From: CAWJLE01 sp963843645
GTDB taxonomy: Bacteria; Chloroflexota; Anaerolineae; DAOTYC01
Direction: 5' to 3'
DNA: 64,000 nucleotides
Assembly (NCBI GenBank): GCA_963843645.1
Contig: CAWJLE010000003.1
Location: forward strand, 2,035,189 to 2,099,188
A program made the translations under genes and the position numbers. Position 1 is the first letter of the stretch. Each line of letters begins with the position of its first letter. Positions 25,129-35,000 of the stretch are shown here, in pieces. The notes beneath the pieces are model-generated. The model was not told the DNA's origin, did not search any database, and saw only the letters and a list, made by a program, of their open reading frames with translations.

Positions 25129-25704
25129 ATGACCAAAGGAAATGGCGCCACCCTCATTCGGCTCCCGTTGAGCGTGGCTTTGGTCCTGGCCCTTTTCTGG
25201 GAGTCACCCTATGGCCCCTGGGTCGCCGCCTTCACCGTAGTGTGCGCCGCCGCCGCGGATGCGCTGGATGGCTACTGGGCGCGCAAGCACCACAACGTGT
25301 CGACTTTCGGCATCTACCTGGATGCCGCCACCGACAAGGTGTTCGTGTTGTCCGCGCTCATCACGTTGATGGCGAGAAACCAGTACCACGTGCCGGTCTG
25401 GGTCGTGTTGATCATCCTCATTCGTGACGTCCTGATCGACGGCCTGCGCAGCTTTGCCGCCGCCGAAGGTGTGATCATCCCGGCCAATCGCTTCGGCAAA
25501 TGGAAGACGTCCACGACGTGGGTCGCCCTCATCGCGGTCATCTTCCACCTCCCCGGCTCTTTCGTGCTGCTCCTGCTCGCGACCTTCCTGTCGGTAATGT
25601 CCGGCGCGATCTACTTCTACCGTTCCCGGTCGCTCTGGCTCCGCGCTGTCGCCGGCAAGTCGGTCCAGGTCGAAGTTCCGTCGCCGCAAGAGCCATCGTC
25701 CTGA
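25129..25704 (+). CDS. CDP-alcohol phosphatidyltransferase (PgsA-like)
   Basis: A 191-residue membrane enzyme with AAGGAG 5 nt before ATG 25129. The CDP-alcohol signature is complete: DALDGYWAR, then GIYLDAATD, i.e. D-x2-D-G-x2-A-R-x8-G-x3-D-x3-D. It has several membrane helices. The size and the short N-terminus (NGATLIRLPLSVALVLAL) suit phosphatidylglycerophosphate synthase, but another alcohol acceptor cannot be excluded. It starts a rightward run with pyk (29-bp gap). Confidence 0.9.
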   Translation: MTKGNGATLIRLPLSVALVLALFWESPYGPWVAAFTVVCAAAADALDGYWARKHHNVSTFGIYLDAATDKVFVLSALITLMARNQYHVPVWVVLIILIRDVLIDGLRSFAAAEGVIIPANRFGKWKTSTTWVALIAVIFHLPGSFVLLLLATFLSVMSGAIYFYRSRSLWLRAVAGKSVQVEVPSPQEPSS

Positions 25705-25733
25705 TTCAACCCGACACGGAGAGCACCCAGGCA

Positions 25734-27152
25734 ATGCCCAGAACGAAGATCGTCTGCACCATCGGCCCGGCCTCTAGAAGCGAAGACGTCTTGCGCAGCT
25801 TGATTCGGGCCGGCATGAGCGTGGCCCGAATCAATTTCTCGCATGGCGAGCTCTCCGAGCACGCTCAAGACATTCAGCTCATCCGCACTCTGGCCGACCA
25901 GGAGCAGCGCGTCGTGGCGATCATCGCGGACCTGCAGGGTCCCAAATTCCGGGTCGGCGAGATCCCCGGTGGGCAGGTGACGTTGCAGGCCGCCCAGGGC
26001 TTCACGCTGACCACGCGCGACGTGGCAGCGGGTGACTCCTCGGCCGCAAACCTGCCGCACCCGGAGCTGATTCACGAGATGAGGCCCGGCGACCGCATCC
26101 TGCTCGACGACGGCTTGCTGGAGTTGCAGGTCCTCTCTGCGACGGACACTGACGTCTCGACCCGGGTGGTCACCGGCGGCGTGCTGCGCAGCCACAAGGG
26201 CGTGTCGCTGATCGGTGGACGGTTGCAGCTGCCGGCCGTCACCGACAAGGACCGGCAAGATCTGGCGTTCGCCGCAGCCCACGAGGTCGACTTCATCGCG
26301 CAGTCCTTCGTCCGGCGCCCTGAAGACGTGCTGGAGCTGCGGCGGGACCTGACCGAACTGGGCGCCGCCACGCCGATCATCGCCAAAATCGAGAAGGCCG
26401 AGGCGCTGACCAATTTCGAAGCCATCCTGGACGTCACGGACGGCGTCATGGTCGCCCGTGGTGACCTGGGGGTGGAGACGGCGTTGGCGGACGTGCCGGT
26501 CCAGCAGAAACGCATCATCCGCCTGTGCAACCGCGCCGCGAAGCCGGTGATCACGGCCACCCAGATGCTGGATTCCATGACCTGGAATCCGCGGCCGACG
26601 CGCGCCGAGGTGAGCGACGTGGCCAACGCCATCTTCGACGGCACCGACGCCGTCATGCTGTCCGGTGAGACGGCGATCGGCCAGTATCCGGTGGCGACGG
26701 TCGAGACGATGGGCCGGGTCGCGGAGGCCGCCGAGCGCGCCTTTCCGTTCGACCTGTGGCTGCGCGAGGCGGCCGAGCAGCGCGCCGATTCGGTGACCGA
26801 GGCAATCAGCCAGGCGACGACGGAGATGGCCGGAGAGCTGGGCGTCTCCGCCATCATCTCGCCGACCATGAGCGGCCGGACGGCGCGGGCCATCGCCCAC
26901 CATCGACCCCGCACGCCCATCGTGGCGATCACGCCGACGCCGTCGGTGTGCCGGCAACTGGGCCTGGTCTGGGGCGTCCGCCCATATTTGATCGAGGAGT
27001 ACCGCAACACCGACGAGATGATCCAGCGAGCCATCGAGCAGGCTTGCCGGGAAGGCTTCGCCAAAACCGGCGACCAGCTGATCATCACCGCCGGGGTGCC
27101 GGTCGGCGCCGTTGGCGGGACCAACATGATTCAGGTTCGGGTCGTAGAGTGA
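25734..27152 (+). CDS. pyk: Pyruvate kinase
   Basis: Last step of glycolysis, PEP plus ADP to pyruvate plus ATP. ATG 25734 starts MPRTKIVCTIGPASRSEDVL. The 472 residues show RINFSHGELSEH, ADLQGPKFRVGEI, the catalytic lysine and metal ligands in PIIAKIEKAEAL and VMVARGDLGVETALADVPV, and ITATQMLDSMTWNPRPTRAE. DGTDAVMLSGETAIGQYPV follows, then the C-terminal regulatory domain. Length is typical for the single-copy bacterial enzyme. The frame is intact. Confidence 0.97.
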   Translation: MPRTKIVCTIGPASRSEDVLRSLIRAGMSVARINFSHGELSEHAQDIQLIRTLADQEQRVVAIIADLQGPKFRVGEIPGGQVTLQAAQGFTLTTRDVAAGDSSAANLPHPELIHEMRPGDRILLDDGLLELQVLSATDTDVSTRVVTGGVLRSHKGVSLIGGRLQLPAVTDKDRQDLAFAAAHEVDFIAQSFVRRPEDVLELRRDLTELGAATPIIAKIEKAEALTNFEAILDVTDGVMVARGDLGVETALADVPVQQKRIIRLCNRAAKPVITATQMLDSMTWNPRPTRAEVSDVANAIFDGTDAVMLSGETAIGQYPVATVETMGRVAEAAERAFPFDLWLREAAEQRADSVTEAISQATTEMAGELGVSAIISPTMSGRTARAIAHHRPRTPIVAITPTPSVCRQLGLVWGVRPYLIEEYRNTDEMIQRAIEQACREGFAKTGDQLIITAGVPVGAVGGTNMIQVRVVE

Positions 27153-27225
27153 CGTGGGCAGGCAGCCTTGCTTGGCCGCCGGGCGGATGGGCAGTCACGC
27201 AGGACTGCCCCCACAGGTTTCCGGC

Positions 27226-27573
27226 ATGAACCATTTCTTCGGTAAAGTCTATCAGGTGCTGGCGCTGGTGCCTCCTGGAAAGGTCGTCAGCTACGGGCAG
27301 ATTGCCGCCTGGCTCGGCGATCCGCGGGCCGCTCGCACCGTGGGTTGGGCGCTGCACAGTCTGCCCGAAGGCCACGACTTGCCGTGGCACCGGGTCATAA
27401 ACGCGCAGGGCCGTATCACCACGTCCTGCATGGGCCACACCTCCCACCGCCAGCGCGACTTGCTGGAGGCGGAAGGAATCGCCTTCGGTCTCGACGGGCG
27501 CGTCGAGATGGACCGGTACCGCTGGGCGGGCCCCACCTTCGAGCAGCTCGACGCCATCAGGCGCGGTGCTTGA
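27226..27573 (+). CDS. Alkyltransferase-like protein (ATL, MGMT fold without active Cys)
   Basis: ATG 27226 gives a 115-residue protein starting MNHFFGKVYQVLALVPPGKV. It has the DNA-binding part of O6-alkylguanine transferases (VVSYGQIAAWLGDPRAARTV), but the active-site PCHR is replaced by PWHRVINAQG. A Trp in place of Cys is the hallmark of ATL proteins. These bind and flip O6-alkylguanine without repairing it and hand the lesion to nucleotide excision repair. That role is inferred from the family. It follows pyk by 73 bp, a gap holding a short hairpin. Confidence 0.9.
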   Translation: MNHFFGKVYQVLALVPPGKVVSYGQIAAWLGDPRAARTVGWALHSLPEGHDLPWHRVINAQGRITTSCMGHTSHRQRDLLEAEGIAFGLDGRVEMDRYRWAGPTFEQLDAIRRGA

Positions 27574-27582
27574 CCTGTGACG

Positions 27583-27668
27583 CGTCATGAGTCATCCGTA
27601 ATACGCGATGACGCGGCGCGCCGCGGGCGCGCATCACGCACACGTATCACGCATCACGTACACGCATC
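27583..27668. repeat. CATCACG/CGTAATACGCGATG repeat
   Basis: This spacer contains ccgtaatacgcgatgacgcg, gcgcatcacgcacacgtatc and cacgcatcacgtacacgcat. It shares words with 5903-5978 and 6611-6670 and includes an inner dyad cgcggcgcgccgcgg. It ends just before the ribosome binding site of the EamA gene. Confidence 0.6.
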
Positions 27669-27695
27669 CCTCGCCACCCAGGAGGCTCGCACGCA

Positions 27696-28610
27696 GTGAA
27701 GCCGGACACCCGCACGGTCGCTTACGCGGTCATCGCACCCAGTCTGTGGGCGACGTCGTTCCTGGCGGTGAAATTCGCGGTCCAGACCATCCCGCCGCTG
27801 ACCGCCGCCGCGTTTCGGTTCCTGATCGTGGCGGCCATCCTGTGGGGCCTCTTGTGGGCGCTCCGGCAGGGCCAACCCGTGTCATGGCGCCAGGTTCCCC
27901 TGCTGGCCCTCACAGGATTGTTTCAGACCACGTTCTATTTCGCGCTTCAGTACTCGGGCCTCACCGTGACCAGTGTATCCGTCGGCGCCATCCTGGTGAA
28001 CACCCGGCCGATCTTCATCGCCCTGATCGCCGTCCTGTTCTTGCAGGAGCGCTTGAGGCGTGCACAAACGCTCGGCATCCTGATCGCTTTCAGCGGCGTC
28101 GTGCTGACCACGGTCCAGGGCTCGGGCGCGGATTTCGCCCTTGGCTCGCCGCATCTGTCCGGCGACCTGATGCTCCTGCTGAACGCGGTCAGCGGCGCCA
28201 TCGGGCTGGTGCTGACCAAGCAGGTCCTGCGGACGTTCAAGCCGCTCACCGCACTGGTGTACACCAACAGCTTCGGGGCGCTCGGCCTGTTGCCTTTCGC
28301 CGCGTGGGAGCTGGCTCACGGCGCCGGCGTCAGCTCGCCTTCCGCCGCGCCGTGGCTGGCGCTGGTCTATCAGGCCATCTTCACCACGGTGATCGCCCAT
28401 TTCCTGTGGAACACGGTCCTGTCCCGGGTGGATGCGTCCTGGGCCGCAGTGTTCCTGTATATTACTCCGGTCGTTGCCATCTTCCTCAGCTGGATCGTCT
28501 TCGGGGAGCCGCTGACGTGGCTGCTTCTGCTCGGCGCGGGGCTCGTCATTCTGGGCACGCACTTGGTATCCCGGAAAGGAGGCTTACCAGCGGCACCCTC
28601 ACGTTCTTGA
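27696..28610 (+). CDS. EamA/DMT-family permease
   Basis: GTG 27696 (protein begins MKPDTRTVAYAVIAPSLWAT when the GTG is read as Met) lies about 10 nt after AGGAGG. The product is 304 residues with ten predicted membrane helices in two EamA halves: LWATSFLAVKFAVQTIPPLT, TAAAFRFLIVAAILW, FYFALQYSGLTVTSVSVGAI, and in the second half LNAVSGAIGLVLTKQVL, AIFTTVIAHFLWNTVL and WAAVFLYITPVVAIFLSWIV. These are metabolite exporters or importers of varied substrate. None can be named here. Confidence 0.9.
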   Translation: MKPDTRTVAYAVIAPSLWATSFLAVKFAVQTIPPLTAAAFRFLIVAAILWGLLWALRQGQPVSWRQVPLLALTGLFQTTFYFALQYSGLTVTSVSVGAILVNTRPIFIALIAVLFLQERLRRAQTLGILIAFSGVVLTTVQGSGADFALGSPHLSGDLMLLLNAVSGAIGLVLTKQVLRTFKPLTALVYTNSFGALGLLPFAAWELAHGAGVSSPSAAPWLALVYQAIFTTVIAHFLWNTVLSRVDASWAAVFLYITPVVAIFLSWIVFGEPLTWLLLLGAGLVILGTHLVSRKGGLPAAPSRS

Positions 28611-28765
28611 AAGAAATCGAATTGTGATGTATAAGTAAGCGCAAGTTCGTGAGCAGTCGCCAGATTGTGAGCGGGGTGACACTCCCCGGTACTAATTCTC
28701 TGCTACAATTGAATTTGAAGACGCGGTTGGTGCATGCAATGGTTGCGTTTGGCCTGCAGCATTGC

Positions 28766-28794
28766 TTGACAACGAATTATGCCTGCTGTATAAT
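28766..28794 (+). promoter_or_regulatory. Consensus sigma-70 promoter of the S1-domain gene
   Basis: TTGACA (28766-28771), exactly 17 bp, TATAAT (28789-28794): a full consensus match, suggesting strong constitutive expression. The leader is about 45 nt. Confidence 0.9.
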
Positions 28795-28846
28795 GGTTGC
28801 GTTCTTAACTGGTGCGCGTTGAACAACATCTGGAGGCTTTTACAAC

Positions 28847-29762
28847 GTGGAAGTAACCGAGGAGAAAGTGACTTCAACTGCAGAGACGCCAGAGTCGGCG
28901 TCACAAGAAGCGGAAACGAAGACGGTTTCCCAGGTGGAGACTGAATCCGCCCCACAAAACGCGGCAGAGTCCGAATCGCCGGACCGTCGAATCGCCGGCC
29001 AGAAGAAGGTAGTAAAGAAACTGGCTGTCGGTCAGCAACTGCGCGGCAAGATCAAGCGGGTGGCCGACTTCGGCGCATTCGTCGACATCGGCGTGGGCCG
29101 CGACGGTTTGGTCCACATCTCTGAGTTGAGCTATAATCGAGTCAATAAGGTCTCGGACGTGGTCTCTGAGGGGCAGGACGTCGACGTCTGGATCAAAGAA
29201 CTCGACCGCGAGCGAAACCGCATTAGCCTGACGATGCGCAAACCTCCAGAGGTTGATATCGTTTCTCTCCAGCCCGATCAGATCATCGAGGGCACAGTGT
29301 CGCGGATCGTCGCTTACGGTGCGTTTGTGGATATCGGCACCGGCCGCGAAGCGCTGCTTCACGTGCGGGAGATGGCGGATGGGTACGTCAAGAGCCCCGG
29401 CGACGTGGTGTCGCTCGGCGACAAGGTGACGGCCAAAATCATCAAGGTCGACCCCAAGACGCGTCAGGTCGATTTCGAGCATCAAGGAACTGGTACCTCA
29501 CGAAGACAAGGCCGAAAGCCCGGCGCACGTGTATACGCCGGAAGAGCCCGAAATGTTGGAGGAGGAAGAGGAGCCCGTTCCGACCGCCATGGAGTTGGCG
29601 CTGAAAGAAGCGCTCTCGATGGACGGCGAAGAAGGCAAGGAGCCCCGTTGGGTGACTCGCCGCCGCCAGGAGCGTCGCAAGAAAGAGGCCACGCGGCGCC
29701 GCGAGCAGGAGGACATCCTCTCCCGGACCCTGAGCATGCACAAGAAATGGGAAGACGCGTAG
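28847..29762 (+). CDS. Two-S1-domain RNA-binding protein (frameshift)
   Basis: GTG 28847 lies 10 nt after GGAGG. An acidic, disordered N-terminus (about 1-50) precedes two S1 domains: LRGKIKRVADFGAFVDIGVG with GLVHISELSYNRV, and IEGTVSRIVAYGAFVDIGTG with ALLHVREMADGYV. Near 29477 there is one base too many (ttcgag). Removing it continues the protein as LSIKELVPHEDKAE and the acidic stretch PEEPEMLEEEEEPVP, ending at 29762 with a basic tail (RRRQERRKKEATRR). Full length is about 305 residues. Similar proteins act like a short ribosomal protein S1 or modulate RNA turnover. A strong promoter and a strong terminator make it a single-gene unit. Confidence 0.87.
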
Positions 29763-29796
29763 CGGCATTGCCCGCGCGAACCGAAACATGAATTCT

Positions 29797-29828
29797 CCCC
29801 TTCCATTCGACGAATGGAAGGGGTTTTT
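29797..29828 (+). terminator. Intrinsic terminator of the S1-domain gene
   Basis: CCCCTTCCATTCG (29797-29809) pairs with CGAATGGAAGGGG (29811-29823) and is followed by TTTTT (29824-29828). Confidence 0.93.
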
Positions 29829-29850
29829 CTCGTCCTGCGTCAGGTCACAG

Positions 29851-29886
29851 CGGTCGATTGCCAATCGACCGCAATCGCGCTATAAT
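29851..29886 (+). promoter_or_regulatory. Promoter with 21-bp palindromic operator over the -35 box
   Basis: TTGCCA (29858-29863), 17 bp, TATAAT (29881-29886). The -35 box lies in the middle of a perfect dyad: CGGTCGATTG (29851-29860), a central C, and CAATCGACCG (29862-29871). A repressor bound there would block RNA polymerase. The regulator is not identified. Confidence 0.75.
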
Positions 29887-29953
29887 TCCTTAGCAGTCAT
29901 TGGTTACAATTGCCGACGTCGTTGCGCGCACCGCTCACCCTGAGGAGGTCGCT

Positions 29954-32047
29954 ATGAGCTTCGATCAACTCGGAAATACGTATCTCCGCCGGATCAGAAC
30001 GAAAGGCGTGCTGCTCAGCCTGGCGGGATTCGGCGTTGCCGCGCTGCTGGCAGGCCTGCCGCTTCTGGTCGGACCGCGCACGGCGACCGCCGCCGGACCG
30101 GCTGCGGCGCCCACCATCGCCGTGACGATCGAGATCATCCCGCCTTCCCAGTCTCCGGCCGTCATTCAGGCCCCACCCGGAACTGACAACCAACAGCAGC
30201 AGCAGTCCGCTGACGTCGCCCGGCTGATCGCCGAGGGCGACGCATTCGCGTTCAAGAGCGCCTTCAGTGACGCCGAAGCGCGGTACGGCGCGGCGGTTCG
30301 GGCCGATCCGCGCAGCGCTCTGCCGAACGCCCGTTGGGCGCGTGCATTGTTGTTCGATCTGAGGCCGGCCGAAGCGATGGGCAAAGCCCTCCTGGCGACC
30401 GAGCTGGATCCGAGCAGCGCGGAGAGTTACGCTTACCTGGCCCGGGCGCGCGATTGGCTGGGCAAGTCCGAGGAGGCGCTCGCCGCCGGCCTGCAAGCCG
30501 TCACCCTCGATCCCGGCTACGCCGACGGCTACGCGCTGCTGGCCGAAGTCTACCTGGACATGAACCTGCCGGATCAGGCCCTCGGCCAGGCGCAGAAAGC
30601 GCTTCAGCTCAATCCGGACGCCGCCGAAGGCCACCGCAGCATGGCCTACATCCTGGCAGGCCGGGGCGATCTGCAGGGCGCCATTGCGGAAGCGGAGAAG
30701 GCGGCTCAGGCGGAGCCGGACCTGTGGCTGCGCTACGACGACCTGGCGAGCATGCTGCGCCAAATCGGCGACTACCCGCAGGCGGTCAAGTTCTACCAGT
30801 GGGCCATCAACATCCATCCCAAATCCGTCAGCTACGACGGCATCGGCCTCTGTCAGATCCAGCTCGGCGCGTTTAACGAAGCCGCGGCTGCGGGGCAGTC
30901 CGCCGTCCAGCTCGATCCGGCGGACGCCACGGCATACGGCGTGCAGGCGCTGGCCTATGCCAGGCTCGACATGTGCGGCCTGGCGCTGCCGGCCATCCAG
31001 CAGGGCCTGAACCTGGACCCGGGCCAGGCCGAGGCCAAACAGGCGCAGGACGTCTGTGCCGGCGCCGGCCCCTCCCCGGCGGGAACCGAGCCCCCGCCCG
31101 TCGCGGTGATCGTCGCCACGCCCACGATGGAGCCGCTGGTCGTCGTTCCACAGCCCACGCCGAGGCCTCCTGTCGCCCCGCCGGCGCCACGACGTCTGAC
31201 CGGCCGGCTGGCCTATCCGGTTTACGACGTGGCCCGCAAGACGTACGATATCTACCTGGCGAACGCGGACGGAAGCAACCGTCAGCGGATCGTCGAGGAC
31301 GCCAGCTCCCCCTCGTTGAGTTGGGACGGAACGCAGATCGCCTATCGGTCTTGGGACCCGGGCCATCGCGGCCTATACGCCCGCGACCTCGGCGGCTCGA
31401 ATATCCGGATTCTCACCGAACAAATCTTCCTGGAAGACCGCCTGCCCAAGTGGGCTCCCGCCGGGGACCTCATCACGTTCTCTTCCCTCCGTGAAGCGGA
31501 CCGGCGGGTGCGAACTTACCTGGCCAACCCCGGCGGCAAGCAGGATTGGGTCATTCGCCGCGGCGCGGAGGCCGCGTTCGGCGATACGCCGAACTGGACG
31601 CCGGACGGCCGCATCGTGTTCAACTCCTGCGTGGTCAACAACTGCGGCCTGGTCGTCATGAACAAGGACGGCTCCGGTTCTCAGTTGATCTCCACGGATC
31701 CCAGCGACATCGCCCCCAGCGTTTCGCCGGACGGCTCGCACATCGCTTTCATGAGCCGCCGTGACGGCAACTGGGAGATATACACCACCAGCTCGCAGGG
31801 AAGCCAGATCACCCGACTGACCGCCGATGGAGCCAACGACGGCCTGCCGGTCTGGTCACCGGACGGGCGCAGCATCGCGTTCGGCTCGGATCGAAATGGG
31901 CGCTGGGCCATCTGGGTGATGAATGCCGACGGCTCGAACCAGCGCGAGCTCTTCGCCCTGGAAGGCCCTCTGAACGGTCACGTCAGGGAAGAGCAGGACT
32001 ACTCCTCTCGCGGCTGGACGGACGAGAGCATTTCCTGGATACCCTGA
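29954..32047 (+). CDS. Membrane-anchored TPR plus PD40 beta-propeller protein
   Basis: ATG 29954 (MSFDQLGNTYLRRIR) with TGAGGAGG upstream; 697 residues. A hydrophobic segment at about 18-48 (VLLSLAGFGVAALLAGLPLL) is a signal anchor. From about 85 to 355 there are TPR units such as ARWARALLFDLRPAEAMGKA, EAYLARARDW-like helices and GRGDLQGAIAEAEKAAQAEP. A Pro-rich linker (QPTPRPPVAPPAPRR) leads to PD40 blades from about 420: SLSWDGTQIAYRSWDPGHRG, SPDGSHIAFMSRRDGNWEIY and SPDGRSIAFGSDRNGRWAIW. The propeller is a paralog of the one at 621-2621. TPR plus propeller suggests an extracytoplasmic protein-binding scaffold. The partner is unknown. Confidence 0.83.
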   Translation: MSFDQLGNTYLRRIRTKGVLLSLAGFGVAALLAGLPLLVGPRTATAAGPAAAPTIAVTIEIIPPSQSPAVIQAPPGTDNQQQQQSADVARLIAEGDAFAFKSAFSDAEARYGAAVRADPRSALPNARWARALLFDLRPAEAMGKALLATELDPSSAESYAYLARARDWLGKSEEALAAGLQAVTLDPGYADGYALLAEVYLDMNLPDQALGQAQKALQLNPDAAEGHRSMAYILAGRGDLQGAIAEAEKAAQAEPDLWLRYDDLASMLRQIGDYPQAVKFYQWAINIHPKSVSYDGIGLCQIQLGAFNEAAAAGQSAVQLDPADATAYGVQALAYARLDMCGLALPAIQQGLNLDPGQAEAKQAQDVCAGAGPSPAGTEPPPVAVIVATPTMEPLVVVPQPTPRPPVAPPAPRRLTGRLAYPVYDVARKTYDIYLANADGSNRQRIVEDASSPSLSWDGTQIAYRSWDPGHRGLYARDLGGSNIRILTEQIFLEDRLPKWAPAGDLITFSSLREADRRVRTYLANPGGKQDWVIRRGAEAAFGDTPNWTPDGRIVFNSCVVNNCGLVVMNKDGSGSQLISTDPSDIAPSVSPDGSHIAFMSRRDGNWEIYTTSSQGSQITRLTADGANDGLPVWSPDGRSIAFGSDRNGRWAIWVMNADGSNQRELFALEGPLNGHVREEQDYSSRGWTDESISWIP

Positions 32048-32085
32048 GCATACATGTCCCTTCGACTCGAGAGTGAATCAGCCTG

Positions 32086-35000
32086 ATGACTCTTCGCCCG
32101 GCGATCCTGTTCGCCCTGGTCTCGTTCCTGATCGTCGTGGTAACCGGTTGCGGTGAGCCCATTCTCCCGCCGGCCACACCCACGGCAGCCGTGACGGCTA
32201 CGCCGACGGCCACCCCCCAGCCCACGTCCACTCCCACTCCAACGACGGCCCCGACACCGACCGCCACGCCCCTGCGCACGGCCGGCGGCCTGGTCTACGC
32301 CGACCTGGGCTTGCCCAACGGCGACAGTTACTCGCCGATGGTCGTCGCCGCCGACAGCGGCTTGAAGCAGGTCTACGTGTACAGCAGCTTCAACGACCGG
32401 GACGGCGAGGACACGCTGTCCGTTCTACGAGCCGGCTCGCTCGAGGCCGTCGGCACCGTTCGCCTCGGCGGAACGCACCGCTCCCTCTCGCTCGCCAGCG
32501 ACCTGGCAGTGGACGCCTCCACTCATCGTGTGTACGCTCAAAACGCGGACCGGCACGCGCTGGTCGTCGTCGACGGCGCTTCGTTGAATATCCTGGCTGT
32601 GGTGCAGGGCACGCGGCGCATGGCCCTGGCGGCCGAGAGCGGTCGCATCTACGTCCTCAACGATCAGGGCCGGATCAAGTGCCTGTCCACCACTGATTAT
32701 CACGAACTCGCGAGCGTCGATTGGAGCGATGACTTCGAGCCCAACTTGATGATCTACGACAGCGCGAACGACAGCCTCTATCTCGGCCAGTGGACCCTGG
32801 ACGACAAGGGCGGCCTGGTGGTGCTGGACGGCGCGACGCTCGCCAAGAAGGCGGAGATCGCGCTGAGCGCTGCCCCGCTGGACCTCGAAGTCGATCCCGC
32901 GGCCAACGAGGTGTACGTGGCCACGAACGCCGGTGTCGTCATCGTCGATGCGGCAACCAACAGGCCCGTTCAAGGCCTGAATCTCAGCATCGCGAGCTTC
33001 CACCCGGTGCGCAGCCTCGCCCTCGACCGCGGGCAGCGGCGTCTGTACCTCAGCTTCAACGCCGGCATAGTCCTGGCCTCCGGTGGCGGTCTGGTTGAAA
33101 TCGACCTGGCGACGCGCACCGTGTTGCGGCGGACTCTCACCCGCCACTTCTGGCAGGACATCCGGTTCGAGTCGAGCGATGGCGTGCTGTACGCCGTCCC
33201 GGCGATGAACGATGCCCTGGTCGTGTCGGACCGGCAGGGCGAGGTGCGGAAGCGGGCGGTGCTGGGGCTGCGCGTGCTGGACGTGGCCGTCGATCCGGCG
33301 TCCGGACGAGTGTGGGCCATCGACTCGGGCGGCACTCTCCACGAGCTGGACGGCGGGAATCTGCAGGAGCTGCGCCGCCTGGACGATCTGGCCGGAGCAC
33401 CGGACGGTGTGCTGGAAGCCAGCGACCTGGCGGTCACGGACGGCAGCGTCTACGTGGCCGATCCGGATCAGGGGGACACGCTGCTGGTCGATTCGACAAC
33501 GATGGAGGTGCGCCAGCGCCTCCCCGCTGCCGGCCCGCTGACCCTCGACCCCAACGGCCAACGCCTGTTCATCGCCGACGCCGGGCAGGAAGGCATCAAG
33601 ATCTTCGGCCTGGGCACGGGCAAGCCGGTGGGTCGGATCTCCATCTCACAGTCGACGCCGGACGGGGAATTCACCAGCCTTCAGTTCGAGCCTGTCACGA
33701 AGCGCCTGTACGCCAGGCTGCGCAGCGGCGTCAGCTCGTCGCTCTATCGCACTTCGTGGCGCGCCTACGACGAGAAGGGCAAAACGCTCGTGACGTCCTT
33801 CGCGCCGGAGTATCGTGACATCGAGGGTCTGGCGGTCGTGCCCCAGGCCAAACGCGTCTACATCGCCTACTCCGGCTCGTCCGATTGGGACAAGGGGCTG
33901 GTGGCCTACGACAATGCCGGCGTGGAGCAGCAGCGCCTGCGCGGAGTGCACGGGCCGCTGCTGGCGAGCCCGGACGGCCGCTATCTGTTCGTGCTGCGCG
34001 AGAACGGCGTCTGGGTCCTGGATCGCGAGAAGCTGGAGCCGGTCGCCCTGCTGCCTTTGGAGGAACCGTACGAGCAGATGGCGCTCGATGCCGGAGGCGA
34101 CTCCCTGTATCTGCGCGACGGCGCCAGGGTAGCGGTCGAGCCGGTCTCGAAGCTGCTTCGAGACGGCATCCGCCCCATCACGCAATTGCCGGAGAGCATG
34201 GGCCTGCCGGCTACCACCTACCGGTCGCCACTGTTTGAGTCGGACTCGACGGTGTTCGCCGTACTGCCCGGGGAAGGTGTGTATCGCTCGCTCGACGGCG
34301 GGCGGAGCTGGATTCTCAGCAGCCGCGGCCTGGGCGACGTCATGGTCATCAAGCTGCAGTTCTCGTCGGGCTACGCCGCCGACCAGACCATCTTCGCCAC
34401 CACGCGCAACGCAACCTACGTGTCACGCGATCGCGGCCAGACGTGGTCCACTGTGCCGGCCTGGGCGCCGACGCTCGCCTTCGTCTACGGCGACGGCGCA
34501 CAGGCGGAGATCTACACCATGAACGCCGACGGCTCGCAGATCCGCCGGCTGGGCCAGAACGGCGTTCGCGGCAGCCACCCCAGCTGGTCACCCGACAACA
34601 ACTGGCTCGTTTTCTCCGCCAATCGCACCGGCAGCTCCAATATTTACGTCGTCCAGGTCGATGGCCAGGGGCTCGCTCGCGCCACCAGCGGCTCGCAGAA
34701 CGATACGGAGCCGGCGTGGTCGCCGGATGGCGGCCGCATCGCGTTCACCTCGGACCGCGACGGCCGGCCGCAGCTCTACGTTATGGACGCGGACGGCAGC
34801 AACCCGCGCCGGCTGACCGACAGCCCCGGCGCCGATCACGAGCCGGCCTGGTCGCCGGACAGCTCCCGCCTTGCATTCACCTCCAACCGCGGCGGCCAGG
34901 ACCAGGTCTACGTCCTGACCTTGAGCACGGGCCAGGTAGCCGCCGTCACGAGCGGCCCGGCCCGGAACCACAGCCCCGCCTGGTCGCCGGACGGCCAGTG

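Noticed and set aside
25617..27127. Leftward frames over pgsA and pyk
   Set aside because: They are antisense shadows of intact, conserved genes.
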